From: Desulfovibrio legallii
GTDB taxonomy: Bacteria; Desulfobacterota; Desulfovibrionia; Desulfovibrionales; Desulfovibrionaceae
Reading direction: 5' to 3'
Length of the DNA stretch: 64,000 nucleotides
NCBI RefSeq assembly: GCF_004309735.1
Contig: NZ_SIXC01000004.1
Location: 63,796-127,795, forward strand
Shown: piece after piece, positions 1-7,751 of the stretch
How the letters are laid out: the number at the start of each line of letters is the position of its first letter
How positions within the stretch are numbered: the stretch's first letter is position 1
The notes under the pieces: generated by a model
Databases searched by the model: none
The model's input: only the letters and a program-made list of their open reading frames with translations
Told to the model about the DNA's origin: nothing
Position numbers and translations under genes: made by a program

Positions 1-57
1 TTTATGGAAGACCTCAACCGCTACGGCCTGCCCTGGCAGTGCGTGGAGGTAAAATAA
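1..57 (+). CDS. C-terminal fragment of an unidentified protein
   Basis: An open frame enters from the left edge and ends at TAA 55-57. Only 18 codons are visible, ending in LPWQCVEVK. This is too little to assign a family. It is on the same strand as the following gamma-glutamyltransferase and 75 bp before its ATG, so it could be the preceding gene of the same transcription unit. Confidence 0.5.
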   Translation, partial: FMEDLNRYGLPWQCVEVK

Positions 58-132
58 CCCGCCAACGGCTTTGCGCGAACACGGGCGGCCCTTGTGCCGC
101 AGGGGCCGCCCGCAAGACCAGGAAGTCCCGCC

Positions 133-1755
133 ATGCGCCATCCCTTTGATTTTGACCCCCTTTACGCGCCCCACCCTTCCCGCAGAATACCCATCTACGC
201 CCGCAACGGCATGGTGGCCGCTTCTTCCGCCCTGGCCTCCGCGGCGGGTCTGGCCATGCTGCGCCAGGGCGGCAATGCCGTGGACGCCATTGTGGCCACG
301 GCCGCAGCCCTCACCGTGCTGGAGCCCACCTCCAACGGCTTGGGTAGCGACGCCTTTGCCCTGGTCTGGCAGAACAACGCCCTGCACGGGCTCAATGCCA
401 GCGGCCCCGCGCCCCAGGCCATTTCCATCGAAAAGGTTCTGGCCCGCCACGGCGGCCCCGCCATGCCGCGCTACGGCTGGACGCCCGTGACCGTGCCGGG
501 CGCGGTGGGGGCCTGGGCCGCACTCTCCGCCCGGTTCGGCAAACTGCCCTTCGCCACGCTGCTGGAACCGGCCATCGCCTACGCCAGTGAGGGCTACCCC
601 GTGCCGCCCATGCTGGCCTTTCTGTGGGGCGAAGCCTTCCAGACCCTGCGGGAACACTGCACCGGGCCGGAATTTGCCGCCTGGTACAGCACTTTTGCGC
701 CCCAGGGACGGGCCCCGCTGGCGGGCGAAATTGTGCGCCTGCCCCACCACGCCCGCAGCTTGCAGGCCATAGCCCAAAGCCGCGCCGAAGATTTTTACCG
801 CGGCGACCTGGCGGCCCGTATAGCAGCAGAAAGCGCCGCCTTTGACGGCTACCTCTCGGCCGCGGACCTGGCGGCCTTCCAGCCCCAATGGGTAGACCCC
901 ATCAGCGTGAGCTACCGCGGCTGCGAACTGTGGGAAATACCGCCTAACGGCCAGGGCATCACAGCGCTCATGGCCCTGAACATCCTCAAGGAATTTCCCC
1001 TGGAAAGCCTCGACGCCGTGGAGGCCCGCCATCTGCAATGGGAAGCCATGAAGCTGGCCTTTGCCGACGCCCGCCACTACGTCACCGACAACCGCCACAT
1101 GACCGTGGACTACCACAACTTTCTCGAGCCGGCCTTCGGCGCGGCCCGCGCCCGCCAGATCACCAGCCAGGCCGCCCTGCCCGCGCCTGTGCAGCTGCCC
1201 AAAGGCGGCACGGTCTATCTGTGCGCAGCCGACGCACAGGGCAACATGGTTTCCTACATCCAGAGCAACTATATGGGCTTCGGCTCCGGCATTGTGGTGC
1301 GCGACACGGGCATTGCCCTGCAGAACCGGGGCGCGGATTTTTCCCTGGACCCCCAGCACGCCAATTGCCTGCAGCCGGGCAAAAAAACCTACCACACCAT
1401 CATCCCGGCCTTTATCACCAAGGGCGGCCGCCCCATAGGGCCCATGGGCGTCATGGGGGCCTACATGCAGCCGCAGGGGCACGTGCAGGTCATGTGCAAT
1501 CTTGTGGATTTTAAGCTCAATCCGCAGCAGGCCCTGGACGCGCCGCGCTGGCAGTGGGTGGGCGACCGCCGCTTTCTGGTGGAGCCGTCCTTTCCTGTGG
1601 AAACGGCCCGCCAGCTGGCGGGCAAAGGCCATGAGGTGGAAGTGGCCCTGCAGAGCACGTCCTTCGGACGGGGCCAGCTTATCCTGCGCCTGGACAACAA
1701 CGTGCTGGTGGGCGCTGCGGAACCGCGCACAGACAGCAATATCGCCTGTTATTAA
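133..1755 (+). CDS. ggt: gamma-glutamyltransferase family protein
   Basis: A 540-residue Ntn-hydrolase of the gamma-glutamyltranspeptidase family, which transfers or hydrolyses the gamma-glutamyl group of glutathione and related compounds and matures by self-cleavage. Family features seen: an N-terminal GGNAVDAI motif (about residues 46-53), a small-subunit start at GGTVYLCAAD whose Thr360 is the expected autoprocessing nucleophile, and MGFGSGIV and LNPQQALDAPRWQ downstream. The ATG at 133 follows AGGAAG with a 7-base gap; an in-frame ATG at 94 has no such site. There is no evident signal peptide, unlike the periplasmic E. coli enzyme, so this one may be cytoplasmic (inference), as in YwrD-like members. 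A family A hairpin repeat begins 12 nt after the stop. Family assignment is firm; substrate is not known. Confidence 0.93.
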   Translation: MRHPFDFDPLYAPHPSRRIPIYARNGMVAASSALASAAGLAMLRQGGNAVDAIVATAAALTVLEPTSNGLGSDAFALVWQNNALHGLNASGPAPQAISIEKVLARHGGPAMPRYGWTPVTVPGAVGAWAALSARFGKLPFATLLEPAIAYASEGYPVPPMLAFLWGEAFQTLREHCTGPEFAAWYSTFAPQGRAPLAGEIVRLPHHARSLQAIAQSRAEDFYRGDLAARIAAESAAFDGYLSAADLAAFQPQWVDPISVSYRGCELWEIPPNGQGITALMALNILKEFPLESLDAVEARHLQWEAMKLAFADARHYVTDNRHMTVDYHNFLEPAFGAARARQITSQAALPAPVQLPKGGTVYLCAADAQGNMVSYIQSNYMGFGSGIVVRDTGIALQNRGADFSLDPQHANCLQPGKKTYHTIIPAFITKGGRPIGPMGVMGAYMQPQGHVQVMCNLVDFKLNPQQALDAPRWQWVGDRRFLVEPSFPVETARQLAGKGHEVEVALQSTSFGRGQLILRLDNNVLVGAAEPRTDSNIACY

Positions 1756-1767
1756 GGTGGAATAGCT

Positions 1768-1842
1768 GTGGGGGGAAGGGGACTTTTGTGAACAAAAGTC
1801 CCCTTCCCCCCACGCCCCCCATCCCTCAAAAAACTTTTTTCT
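1768..1842 (+). repeat. Family A hairpin repeat, copy A1
   Basis: A perfect 22-bp inverted repeat: arm GTGGGGGGAAGGGGACTTTT continues through 1789 and its complement occupies 1792-1813, with a two-base loop. A conserved tail follows (C-rich, then ATCCCTC, then A6, C, T6) to about 1840. It starts exactly 12 nt after the ggt stop and lies between convergent genes. It could stop transcription or protect the mRNA 3-prime end; the T-run is not directly after the stem, so a classical intrinsic terminator is not certain. Related copies are at 7224, 19563, 26879, 35226 and 50447. Confidence 0.85.
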
Positions 1843-1845
1843 GCT

Positions 1846-2883
1846 CTAGATTTTGCCGCGTGTGGCGGCCTCCCTGCGGCGACGGGCCAGGGCGCGCAGG
1901 TCTTCCACATTGTCGCTTTCGTCCACAATTTCGCTGCCCAGAATCTCTTCCACCACATCCTCCAGCGAAACCACGCCCGCAAGGCCGCCGTATTCGTCCA
2001 GCACGGCAAACAGATGCTCGTGCGCCTCCAGCATCTCACGCAAAAGCACGTCCAGCGTCTGATTTTCCAGAATAAAATTAATGGGCCGCAGAACAGCCGC
2101 AAGCGGCAGCCCGCCCTGACCATCACGCAGGTTGCGGGCCAGGGCGCGGCGCTCCACAAAGCCCACAATATCCTCGTTATCGTCCCCGTACACCGGCACG
2201 CGGCTGAAATGCCAGATGCGCGGGTCATTATAGGCCGCTTCCACCGTTGCGTTTTCCGGCAGCGAAAAAACCACGGTACGCGGGGTCATGACGTCATAGA
2301 CGCGCTTCTGGTCCAGGGCCAGCACGTTGCGGATAAAGGCTTCCTCATAGGGCTTGATGCGCCCGGCCTGGCGCGACAGGCTGGCGACGGCGCGGATGTC
2401 GTCCTCCGAAACCATCGGCCCGGAAGCGCGCGGCCGCACCACCAGGCGGCTGATACAGGTCGTGACCCACAACAAGGGCGCCAGCAGCCGGGTAAGCACA
2501 GCCAGAGGTCGGGCCATGACCACGGCCAGGGCCTCGGTATGGGCCACCCCCAGGCTCTTGGGCAGAATCTCGCCCAGAATCAGCAGCAAGCCCGTAAAGC
2601 CCACGGCAAACAAAGCCGTGAAGTCCGGCCCGAATTGCGCCAGAAAAGCCGCGCCAGCCACCGTGGCCCCGGCCGTATTGGCAATGGTGTTAAGGGTAAG
2701 AATAGCGGCAATGGGCCGGTTGACCTCCAGCCGCAGCTTGTAGAGCACCGCGCCCGCTGGCCGGCCGGACCGCCGCAGCCGCTCAATGGCAGACCACGGC
2801 AGCGTATAGAGCACGGTTTCCGCCAGGGAACACAAAAAACACACGGCAATGGCCAGAGTGATGGAAAGAACCAGGGTCAGCAT
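1846..2883 (-). CDS. CNNM-type membrane protein with paired CBS domains
   Basis: A 345-residue protein of the CNNM/CBS (former hemolysin-C-like) group, whose members are tied to divalent-cation (Mg2+/Co2+) transport or efflux. Seen: an N-terminal membrane segment from residue 1 (MLTLVLSITLAIAVCFLC), further hydrophobic stretches to about residue 150 with the family signature LGEILPKSLG, then a CBS pair at about residues 185-315 (DVMTPRTVVFSLPENATV; HLFAVLDEYGGLAGVVSLED). The protein ends soon after the CBS pair and lacks the C-terminal CorC/HlyC transporter-associated domain. The chosen start follows AGGAAG by 6 bases; a longer in-frame start would add 43 unlikely Arg-rich residues. It lies downstream of sfsA on the same strand but 339 bp away. 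Substrate is inferred from the family only. Confidence 0.88.
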   Translation of the reverse strand: MLTLVLSITLAIAVCFLCSLAETVLYTLPWSAIERLRRSGRPAGAVLYKLRLEVNRPIAAILTLNTIANTAGATVAGAAFLAQFGPDFTALFAVGFTGLLLILGEILPKSLGVAHTEALAVVMARPLAVLTRLLAPLLWVTTCISRLVVRPRASGPMVSEDDIRAVASLSRQAGRIKPYEEAFIRNVLALDQKRVYDVMTPRTVVFSLPENATVEAAYNDPRIWHFSRVPVYGDDNEDIVGFVERRALARNLRDGQGGLPLAAVLRPINFILENQTLDVLLREMLEAHEHLFAVLDEYGGLAGVVSLEDVVEEILGSEIVDESDNVEDLRALARRRREAATRGKI

Positions 2884-3222
2884 AACGTCTTCCTGCATGA
2901 AGCCTGCGGGGCGCACGCGCCGCCGTCCGCCCAGCATAAGCCGCGCCCGGTCCGCTGGCAACGGCCTTCTTGCGGCCTCCGGGCGCATAAGCCCCGACCG
3001 CTGCGCGGTCATGGGGGGGCTCGCAATCCCTTTCAGAACACTGTGAAGCGCGGGAGAGATTGGGCTGCCAAGACGGCTTTGGGCAGGCAGGATACAGGAA
3101 GGCCGCGCGCAAGTGCGGGAGAAATTTTACGTTCAGACAAGGAATGGACTGCCCGCAACGGGTCTGGACCAAAGAGCGTTGTCCCCGTTTTGACGCCGCC
3201 TGAGCACAAAAGCCCCCCGCGC
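2884..3222. other. 339-bp intergenic region between sfsA and the CNNM gene
   Basis: No convincing coding frame. Near the sfsA end there is a 7-bp inverted repeat, CCTGAGC at 3199 and GCTCAGG at 3221 (approximate ends), whose loop carries the T-run on the - strand, so it is not a standard terminator. The rest should hold the promoter of the CNNM gene on the - strand, but I see no clear -35/-10 pair. Confidence 0.4.
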
Positions 3223-4023
3223 TCAGGCCAGGGGAAGCGCCTCCCCCAGATCCACCCCATTCTGACCAACCAAAGCGCGGAAGGGATATATTTCCACCCC
3301 GCTCCGCCTAGCGGCCGCATACAGGGCGGCGTACTCCGGGTCAATGCAGTCCGCCGGGGCAAAGCAACGGCCGTCGGGCCGCTGCACCAGATAAAACATG
3401 GCGGCCCTTTGACCGTGGGCCACAATATCCATGAGCTCCCGCAAATGCTTGCGCCCGCGTTCGCTGGCCGCATCCGGAAAACAGGCCGCATCGTCTTCCA
3501 CCAGGGTGACGTTTTTGCACTCTACCCAAAGAGGCGGCAGGCCCGGCCCGCTGAACAGACCGTCCAGGCGGCTCTGGCCGCGCCGGGCCTCGCGGGTCAG
3601 CTGCGTATAGCCGATGGCAAAAGGCAGCCGACCGGCCTTGAAGGCCGCTTCAAGCATTTTGTTGGGCACGGAGGTATTGACGCCCACCCAAAAGCCGTCT
3701 TCCGCACCCGGCGGCAGATCAGGCGGCGGCGGACAGGCCGTACGGGCCAGCCAGACGCCTTCCTGGGTATATTTGAGCTTGCGGGCGGGATTGGCCGCCG
3801 GCGAGGCCAGCACAGGCGCGCCAGGCCGGGTCAGGCCCAGCATGCTGCCGGAATTGTTGCTGTGGATCCAGAGCGGCCCTTGCGCCGTACGTATTTCCAC
3901 GCTAAAGCGGTTACGCCGCTGCACAAAGGCCCCCACCACGCAGCCGGACGGCAAAGGCAGCAAAGGCGGTCTGTCCGCGTCTGCTGGCGGCGCATTGCCG
4001 GTTCTGTTCTGGTTCTGGCGCAT
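3223..4023 (-). CDS. sfsA: SfsA family DNA/RNA nuclease-like protein
   Basis: A 266-residue SfsA protein. The E. coli member was named sugar fermentation stimulation protein; the family has a PD-(D/E)XK nuclease-like fold. Seen: N-terminal OB-like part ([12 protein letters not shown]...[11 protein letters not shown]), the central nuclease signature [11 protein letters not shown] (about residues 165-175), [11 protein letters not shown], and the C-terminal FYLVQRPD...CIDPEYA block. Length is slightly above the usual 230-240 because of an N-terminal extension rich in Pro and Asn. It is transcribed away from the neighbouring aminotransferase; only 86 bp separates the two starts, so the promoters overlap or abut. 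Physiological role is unclear for the family. Confidence 0.92.
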   Translation of the reverse strand: MRQNQNRTGNAPPADADRPPLLPLPSGCVVGAFVQRRNRFSVEIRTAQGPLWIHSNNSGSMLGLTRPGAPVLASPAANPARKLKYTQEGVWLARTACPPPPDLPPGAEDGFWVGVNTSVPNKMLEAAFKAGRLPFAIGYTQLTREARRGQSRLDGLFSGPGLPPLWVECKNVTLVEDDAACFPDAASERGRKHLRELMDIVAHGQRAAMFYLVQRPDGRCFAPADCIDPEYAALYAAARRSGVEIYPFRALVGQNGVDLGEALPLA

Positions 4024-4109
4024 TTACACCCTGGGCTGAAATTGATAAAACTCTTCACGGTCCGCAGGCGCGGGCCGCAATCGCCCCCTTTGTGCCGCAA
4101 GGAGCCCCC

Positions 4110-5303
4110 ATGCAGATATCGCACCGTCTGAGCAATATCAAACCTTCCCTGACCCTCAGCGTCAACAGCCGCGCGCTGGAGCTCAAAGCGCAGGGCGTAT
4201 CCGTCACCAGCCTGGCCGTGGGCGAACCGGACTTTCCCACTCCTCCGCACGTCTGCGCTGCGGCCAAGGCCGCCATAGACGCCAACTTCTGCCACTATAC
4301 CGCCGTGCCCGGCATCCCGGAGCTGCGCAAGGCCGCAGGCGACTACTTCGGACGCGCCTACGGCGTGCCCGTACCGCGAGAATCCATCATCATCGGCGCG
4401 GGCGGCAAACACTGCCTGTATAATTTCATCCAGACCACCATCAATCCCGGCGACGAGGTGCTTTTGCCCGCCCCCTACTGGCTGAGCTACCCGGACATGG
4501 TCATGCTGGCCGAAGGCGTACCCGTGCCCGTGTCCGCCGGGCCGGAGCAGAACTTCAAGGTCACCCCGGCCATGCTGGAGGCCCACCGCACGGCCAAGAC
4601 CCGCCTGCTCATCCTCAATTCGCCCAGCAACCCCACCGGGGCCGTCTACACTGAGGCGGAGTTCACGGCCATCATGGACTGGGCCCTGAGCCAGGGCATC
4701 TTTGTACTCTCGGACGAAATCTACGACCAGCTCGTGTTTTCGCCGGCCACCATGACCAGCGCCATTGGCTGGTTTGCCGAATACCCCCGGCAGGTGGCCG
4801 TGCTCAACGGCCTTTCCAAAAGCTATGCCATGACCGGCTGGCGCGTGGGCTTTCTGGCCGCGCACCCGGATTTGATCAAAAAAATCTCCTCCATGCAGGG
4901 GCACAGCACGTCCAATATCTGCTCCATCGCGCAAAAGGCGGCCCTGGCGGCCCTTACCGGCCCCATGGACGGTGTGCGCGAAATGTGCCGGGCTTTCCAG
5001 CGCCGCCGCGACCTGGCCATGCATATTATCGAGGACTGGCCCTTTGCCGTCTGTCCCAGGCCGGACGGAGCCTTCTACCTCTTTGTGGACGTGCGCAAAT
5101 GCTTCGGCCGCCTGGCCGCCAATTCCACAGACATCTGCACCCGGCTGCTGGACAAGGCCCATGTGGCTGTGGTGCCGGGAGCGGCCTTCGGCGACGATAA
5201 CTGCATCCGCTTTTCCTACGCCGTGGCCGACGACGTGCTGGCCAAGGCCCTGGACAGGATTGGCGCGGAACTGGCCGTGCTGGCCGAAGCCGCTCAGAAC
5301 TGA
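4110..5303 (+). CDS. aspC: class I/II pyridoxal-phosphate aminotransferase, aspartate type
   Basis: A 397-residue fold-type I aminotransferase, probably aspartate:2-oxoglutarate aminotransferase, linking oxaloacetate and aspartate. Seen: substrate-side GEPDFPTP near residue 38, NSPSNPTGAVY, SDEIYDQLVF, and the Schiff-base lysine in GLSKSYAMTGWRVGF, Lys237 by my count. The ATG at 4110 follows AAGGAG with a 5-base gap; an ATG six codons upstream lacks this. The sequence resembles the subgroup that includes B. subtilis-type AspB and bifunctional aspartate/prephenate enzymes, so an added role in aromatic amino acid synthesis is possible. Its 3-prime end has a clear intrinsic terminator. Confidence 0.9.
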   Translation: MQISHRLSNIKPSLTLSVNSRALELKAQGVSVTSLAVGEPDFPTPPHVCAAAKAAIDANFCHYTAVPGIPELRKAAGDYFGRAYGVPVPRESIIIGAGGKHCLYNFIQTTINPGDEVLLPAPYWLSYPDMVMLAEGVPVPVSAGPEQNFKVTPAMLEAHRTAKTRLLILNSPSNPTGAVYTEAEFTAIMDWALSQGIFVLSDEIYDQLVFSPATMTSAIGWFAEYPRQVAVLNGLSKSYAMTGWRVGFLAAHPDLIKKISSMQGHSTSNICSIAQKAALAALTGPMDGVREMCRAFQRRRDLAMHIIEDWPFAVCPRPDGAFYLFVDVRKCFGRLAANSTDICTRLLDKAHVAVVPGAAFGDDNCIRFSYAVADDVLAKALDRIGAELAVLAEAAQN

Positions 5304-5338
5304 TCCGCCGAACCGCATTGCGGTTATGCGAAAATCAA

Positions 5339-5374
5339 GGGCGCGGCACCGACTTACGGCCCCGCGCCTTTTTC
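5339..5374 (+). terminator. Intrinsic terminator after the aminotransferase gene
   Basis: GGCGCGG at 5340-5346 pairs with CCGCGCC at 5362-5368 and is followed at once by TTTTT. It lies 36 nt after the aspC stop. Confidence 0.75.
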
Positions 5375-5399
5375 ATTGTACCGCCGCAGCAAGGAAAAC

Positions 5400-5592
5400 G
5401 AGAGCAGATTACCTTTGAGAATATGCATTCTCCAAGGTTACGGCACGCTCGTTCCAGCGCTTCACCGCGCAACTACATAGCGCTGCTGTCTTGGCCCGTA
5501 ACTTCCTTCGTCGTAACGGGCCAAGCTCCTGCGTCGCAACGGCTGAAGCTGTGCTTGCGCAACCGCCAGGGCATTGCAACGTTGCAATGCCG
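5400..5592 (-). repeat. Family C twin-palindrome element, copy C1 (longest)
   Basis: Left end AGAGCAGATTACC, then the first palindrome (GAGAAT at 5417-5422 paired with ATTCTC at 5427-5432), a variable interior that contains a near-palindrome around 5494-5524 (GGCCCGTAAC / GTAACGGGCC), then TTGCGCAACCGCCA and the second palindrome, GGGCATTGCAAC at 5569-5580 against GTTGCAATGCC at 5581-5591. The element ends one base before the stop codon (5593-5595) of the gene on the - strand. The same ends and order occur at 32952-33097 and, in part, at 38689, 42541, 43638, 49109 and 60081. Confidence 0.85.
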
Positions 5593-6054
5593 CTACTGGA
5601 TTTTGCAGTTGCCGTCGGCGCAGTCCACCGAAGGAATGACCGGCGTGGCCTGGAACAACACCACTTCATCCCGCCCCTTGTCTTTGACCAGCACCAGCGT
5701 AAAGCGCATCAAGCCCTGCGGTAGTGGGGGTTCGGCGCGGCCCCTGAGGGTGCCGTTGCCGGTGATCAGCGTGGCGTCGCCGATAATGGTCGTGCGGGCA
5801 TTGGTGAAGGAAAGGCGGTCGATGACCATTTCCTTGTTTTTAATGGTGGCGATAAAGTGCTCTTTGTCCTGAATATGCCCATTGGCGTTGATATGCCAGT
5901 AGTTGGGGGCCAGCAGGGTTTCCAGTGCCGGAATATCACCCGTCATGACGGCTTCCGTGTACAGCGCCACCGTGTCTGCCCTGGCCTGGGCCGCTACGGC
6001 CGAACCCAGCATAAGGGTAAAAATCAAGGCGGCGGCAGAAAAAATCTTCATCAT
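5593..6054 (-). CDS. secreted NTF2/SnoaL-like (DUF4440-type) protein
   Basis: A 153-residue protein with a signal peptide (MMKIFSAAALIFTLMLGSAV, cleavage near AQA at residues 22-25), so probably periplasmic. The mature part resembles the cone-shaped NTF2-like fold: an early helix with LYTEAVMTGDIPALETLLAP, then WHINANGHIQDKEHFIATI, and alternating strands to the C-terminus. The family contains catalytic and non-catalytic members, so no reaction can be assigned. Two cysteines near the end (VDCADGNC) could form a disulfide after export. Start ATG at 6054 follows GGAG by about 6 bases. Its stop codon touches repeat C1. It is divergent from cysteine synthase. Confidence 0.75.
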   Translation of the reverse strand: MMKIFSAAALIFTLMLGSAVAAQARADTVALYTEAVMTGDIPALETLLAPNYWHINANGHIQDKEHFIATIKNKEMVIDRLSFTNARTTIIGDATLITGNGTLRGRAEPPLPQGLMRFTLVLVKDKGRDEVVLFQATPVIPSVDCADGNCKIQ

Positions 6055-6171
6055 ATACGCTCCGGTGTTCCGCCGCGCAGTCGGCGCGGCACAAGGTGAA
6101 ACGGCCCCGCCCCTGACGCCCGTACGCTCACGGCAGAGACCGCGCGTCTGCCAAACCCCGGTAGGGGAAAA

Positions 6172-6200
6172 TTGCCAAGGCGGACGCTTTCCTCTATTCT
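6172..6200 (+). promoter_or_regulatory. Probable sigma-70-type promoter for the cysteine synthase gene
   Basis: TTGCCA at 6172-6177 and TATTCT at 6195-6200 are separated by 17 bp. The predicted start is near 6207, giving a leader of about 90 nt before the ATG at 6297. Confidence 0.45.
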
Positions 6201-6296
6201 ACCCTTCAAGTTTCGGGTAAAAAACGTCCAATGTAAAGCAATCCCGAATTTTTCGGCGGCGTGCGCGCCGCCTTTGACGCAATGCGAGGCTTCACC

Positions 6297-7211
6297 ATGC
6301 TGACCACAATTCTTCAAACCATCGGCAATACACCCATGCTGCGCGTGGAGCGCTCCAGCGATCTGCCGGGCACTGTCTGGCTCAAACTGGAAAACCGCAA
6401 CCCTGGCGGGTCCATCAAAGACAGAGTAGCCTTCCATCTTATTGAAGACGCCCTGCAGGAAGGCAAAGTGGAACCGGGCGGCCTGCTGGTAGAACCCACC
6501 AGCGGCAATATGGGCATCGGCATCGCCCTGGTGGCCGCCGTGCGCGGCCTGCGCTGCATCCTGACCATGCCGGAATCCATGAGCATAGAACGCCGCAACC
6601 TGCTCAAGGCCCTAGGAGCCTCCGTCGTCCTCACCCCCGCCGCCCAAGGCATGAGCGGCGCCGTGACCGAAGCCCAACGCATCGCCGCCGCTGAAGACGG
6701 CTGCATCCTCGGCCAGTTCACCAACCCTGAAGCCGTCCAGGCCCACTACAAAACCACCGGGCCGGAAATCTTCAAAGACAGCGTGGGCCACATGGACGCT
6801 CTGGTGGCCGGCGTGGGCTCCGGATCCTCCATTACCGGCACCGGGCGTTTTCTCAAAGAACATATCAAAAACTTCCGGGTTATCGCCGTGGAACCTGCGG
6901 CCTCGCCCGTACTCTCCGGCGGCAAGGCCGCACCCCACCTCATCCAGGGCATCGGCGCGGGCTTTATTCCCAAAATCCTCGACCGCACCCTGCTGGATGA
7001 AATCATCCTCGCCGACGGCGAGGAAGCCATGCGAACCTCCCGCGAGCTCATGAAACAGGGCGTCGTGGCCGGCATCTCCACCGGCGCCAACGTCCGCGCC
7101 GCCCTCAGCGTGGCCGCCAGACCGGAAATGCAGGGTAAAAACATCGTTACCTTCGCCTGCGATACCGGCGAACGCTATATGTCTACCCGCTTGTTTACGG
7201 ATATGCAGTAA
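6297..7211 (+). CDS. cysK: cysteine synthase (O-acetylserine sulfhydrylase)
   Basis: A 304-residue beta-family PLP enzyme that condenses O-acetylserine with sulfide to give cysteine, the assimilation point for sulfide that a sulfate reducer has in excess. Seen: TIGNTPMLRVE at the N-terminus, the PLP lysine in NPGGSIKDRVAF (Lys41), the substrate loop EPTSGNMGIGIALVAA, the phosphate loop GVGSGSSITGTGRFLK, and C-terminal VAGISTGAN. Length fits both CysK and CysM; the two cannot be separated safely by eye. ATG 6297 follows GAGG; upstream in-frame ATGs lack support. Family A hairpin A2 starts 12 nt after the stop. Confidence 0.93.
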   Translation: MLTTILQTIGNTPMLRVERSSDLPGTVWLKLENRNPGGSIKDRVAFHLIEDALQEGKVEPGGLLVEPTSGNMGIGIALVAAVRGLRCILTMPESMSIERRNLLKALGASVVLTPAAQGMSGAVTEAQRIAAAEDGCILGQFTNPEAVQAHYKTTGPEIFKDSVGHMDALVAGVGSGSSITGTGRFLKEHIKNFRVIAVEPAASPVLSGGKAAPHLIQGIGAGFIPKILDRTLLDEIILADGEEAMRTSRELMKQGVVAGISTGANVRAALSVAARPEMQGKNIVTFACDTGERYMSTRLFTDMQ

Positions 7212-7223
7212 ACATCGTGTATT

Positions 7224-7290
7224 GTGGGGGAAGGGAACTTTTGTGCACAAAAATTCCCTTCCCCCCACACCCCATCCTTCAAAAAACCCC
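7224..7290 (+). repeat. Family A hairpin repeat, copy A2
   Basis: Near-perfect inverted repeat: GTGGGGGAAGGGAACTTTTG from 7224 and its complement to 7268, followed by the tail CACCCCATCCTTCAAAAAAC. It starts 12 nt after the cysK stop, the same spacing as copies A1 and A3. It lies between convergent genes. Confidence 0.85.
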
Positions 7291-7343
7291 ATTCTCCCAC
7301 AGAACCGCGCCGGGCCTACCCTGACTGAAAAATAAAGATCTCC

Positions 7344-7568
7344 CTACGCCCAGCCGCCCGCTACTACCCCAATACCCAGAATATTGGCGGCAGCCAGACG
7401 CCACTGGGTCTGCATAAAAGAGGTGGCGCTGTCCTGAGAAAGCAGCTCATCCGCAGCTGCGGTACTGTCATTGATGATGGAAGGATAAAAACCGATGACC
7501 TCGGTGCTGTCCGGCGGCGTGTTCTGCAACACCAGTGTCAGCCCTGTCATGGGGACGAAGACGGTCAT
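7344..7568 (-). CDS. 74-residue protein of unknown function
   Basis: I do not recognise this protein. It is supported by a strong ribosome-binding site (GGAGG four bases before ATG 7568) and by lying alone between convergent structures. Sequence starts MTVFVPMTGLTLVLQ; the middle is polar (DSTEVIGFYPSIINDSTAA); the C-terminus is Gly/Ala-rich and mildly hydrophobic (ANILGIGVVAGGWA). No cysteines, no clear transmembrane helix and no signal peptide. Base use is less GC-rich than the neighbours. It could be a short accessory or phage-derived gene. Confidence 0.5.
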   Translation of the reverse strand: MTVFVPMTGLTLVLQNTPPDSTEVIGFYPSIINDSTAAADELLSQDSATSFMQTQWRLAAANILGIGVVAGGWA

Positions 7569-7614
7569 ACGTCCTCCGAAGATGGAAATTCCGCGTAATT
7601 AAAGCCGAAACTTC

Positions 7615-7743
7615 CTAGAGCAGTTAACGAATGAAATGAGCTAACTGCTCTGCAAGGATTTTCTTGAAAATCCTTGCCACGAAATGCGAGAAGGCAGGCT
7701 TTTGCCTGCAGTAATCGAGCATTTTAAGTGTTAAATGCTCTAA
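7615..7743 (+). repeat. Family B four-hairpin element, copy B1
   Basis: 129 bp from CTAG to CTAA with four consecutive hairpins: AGAGCAGTTA / TAACTGCTCT; GGATTTTC / GAAAATCC extended by GCAA / TTGC; GCAGGC / GCCTGC around a TTTT loop; GAGCATTT / AAATGCTC. The ends are related inverted repeats (CTAGAGCAGTTAAC against CTAGAGCATTTAAC-like on the other strand). It aligns without gaps to the reverse complement of 30874-31002 with about 10 mismatches. Confidence 0.9.
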
Positions 7744-7751
7744 AGACAACT

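Noticed and set aside
2014-4131. 705-codon + strand frame over sfsA and the CNNM gene
   Set aside because: Composition is low-complexity Gln/Arg/His-rich, without domains, and it is antisense to two recognised genes.
5413-5437. Fur- or PerR-type operator reading of the TTTGAGAAT palindrome
   Set aside because: The palindrome is always the end of a larger conserved element and lies at gene 3-prime ends as often as in promoters.
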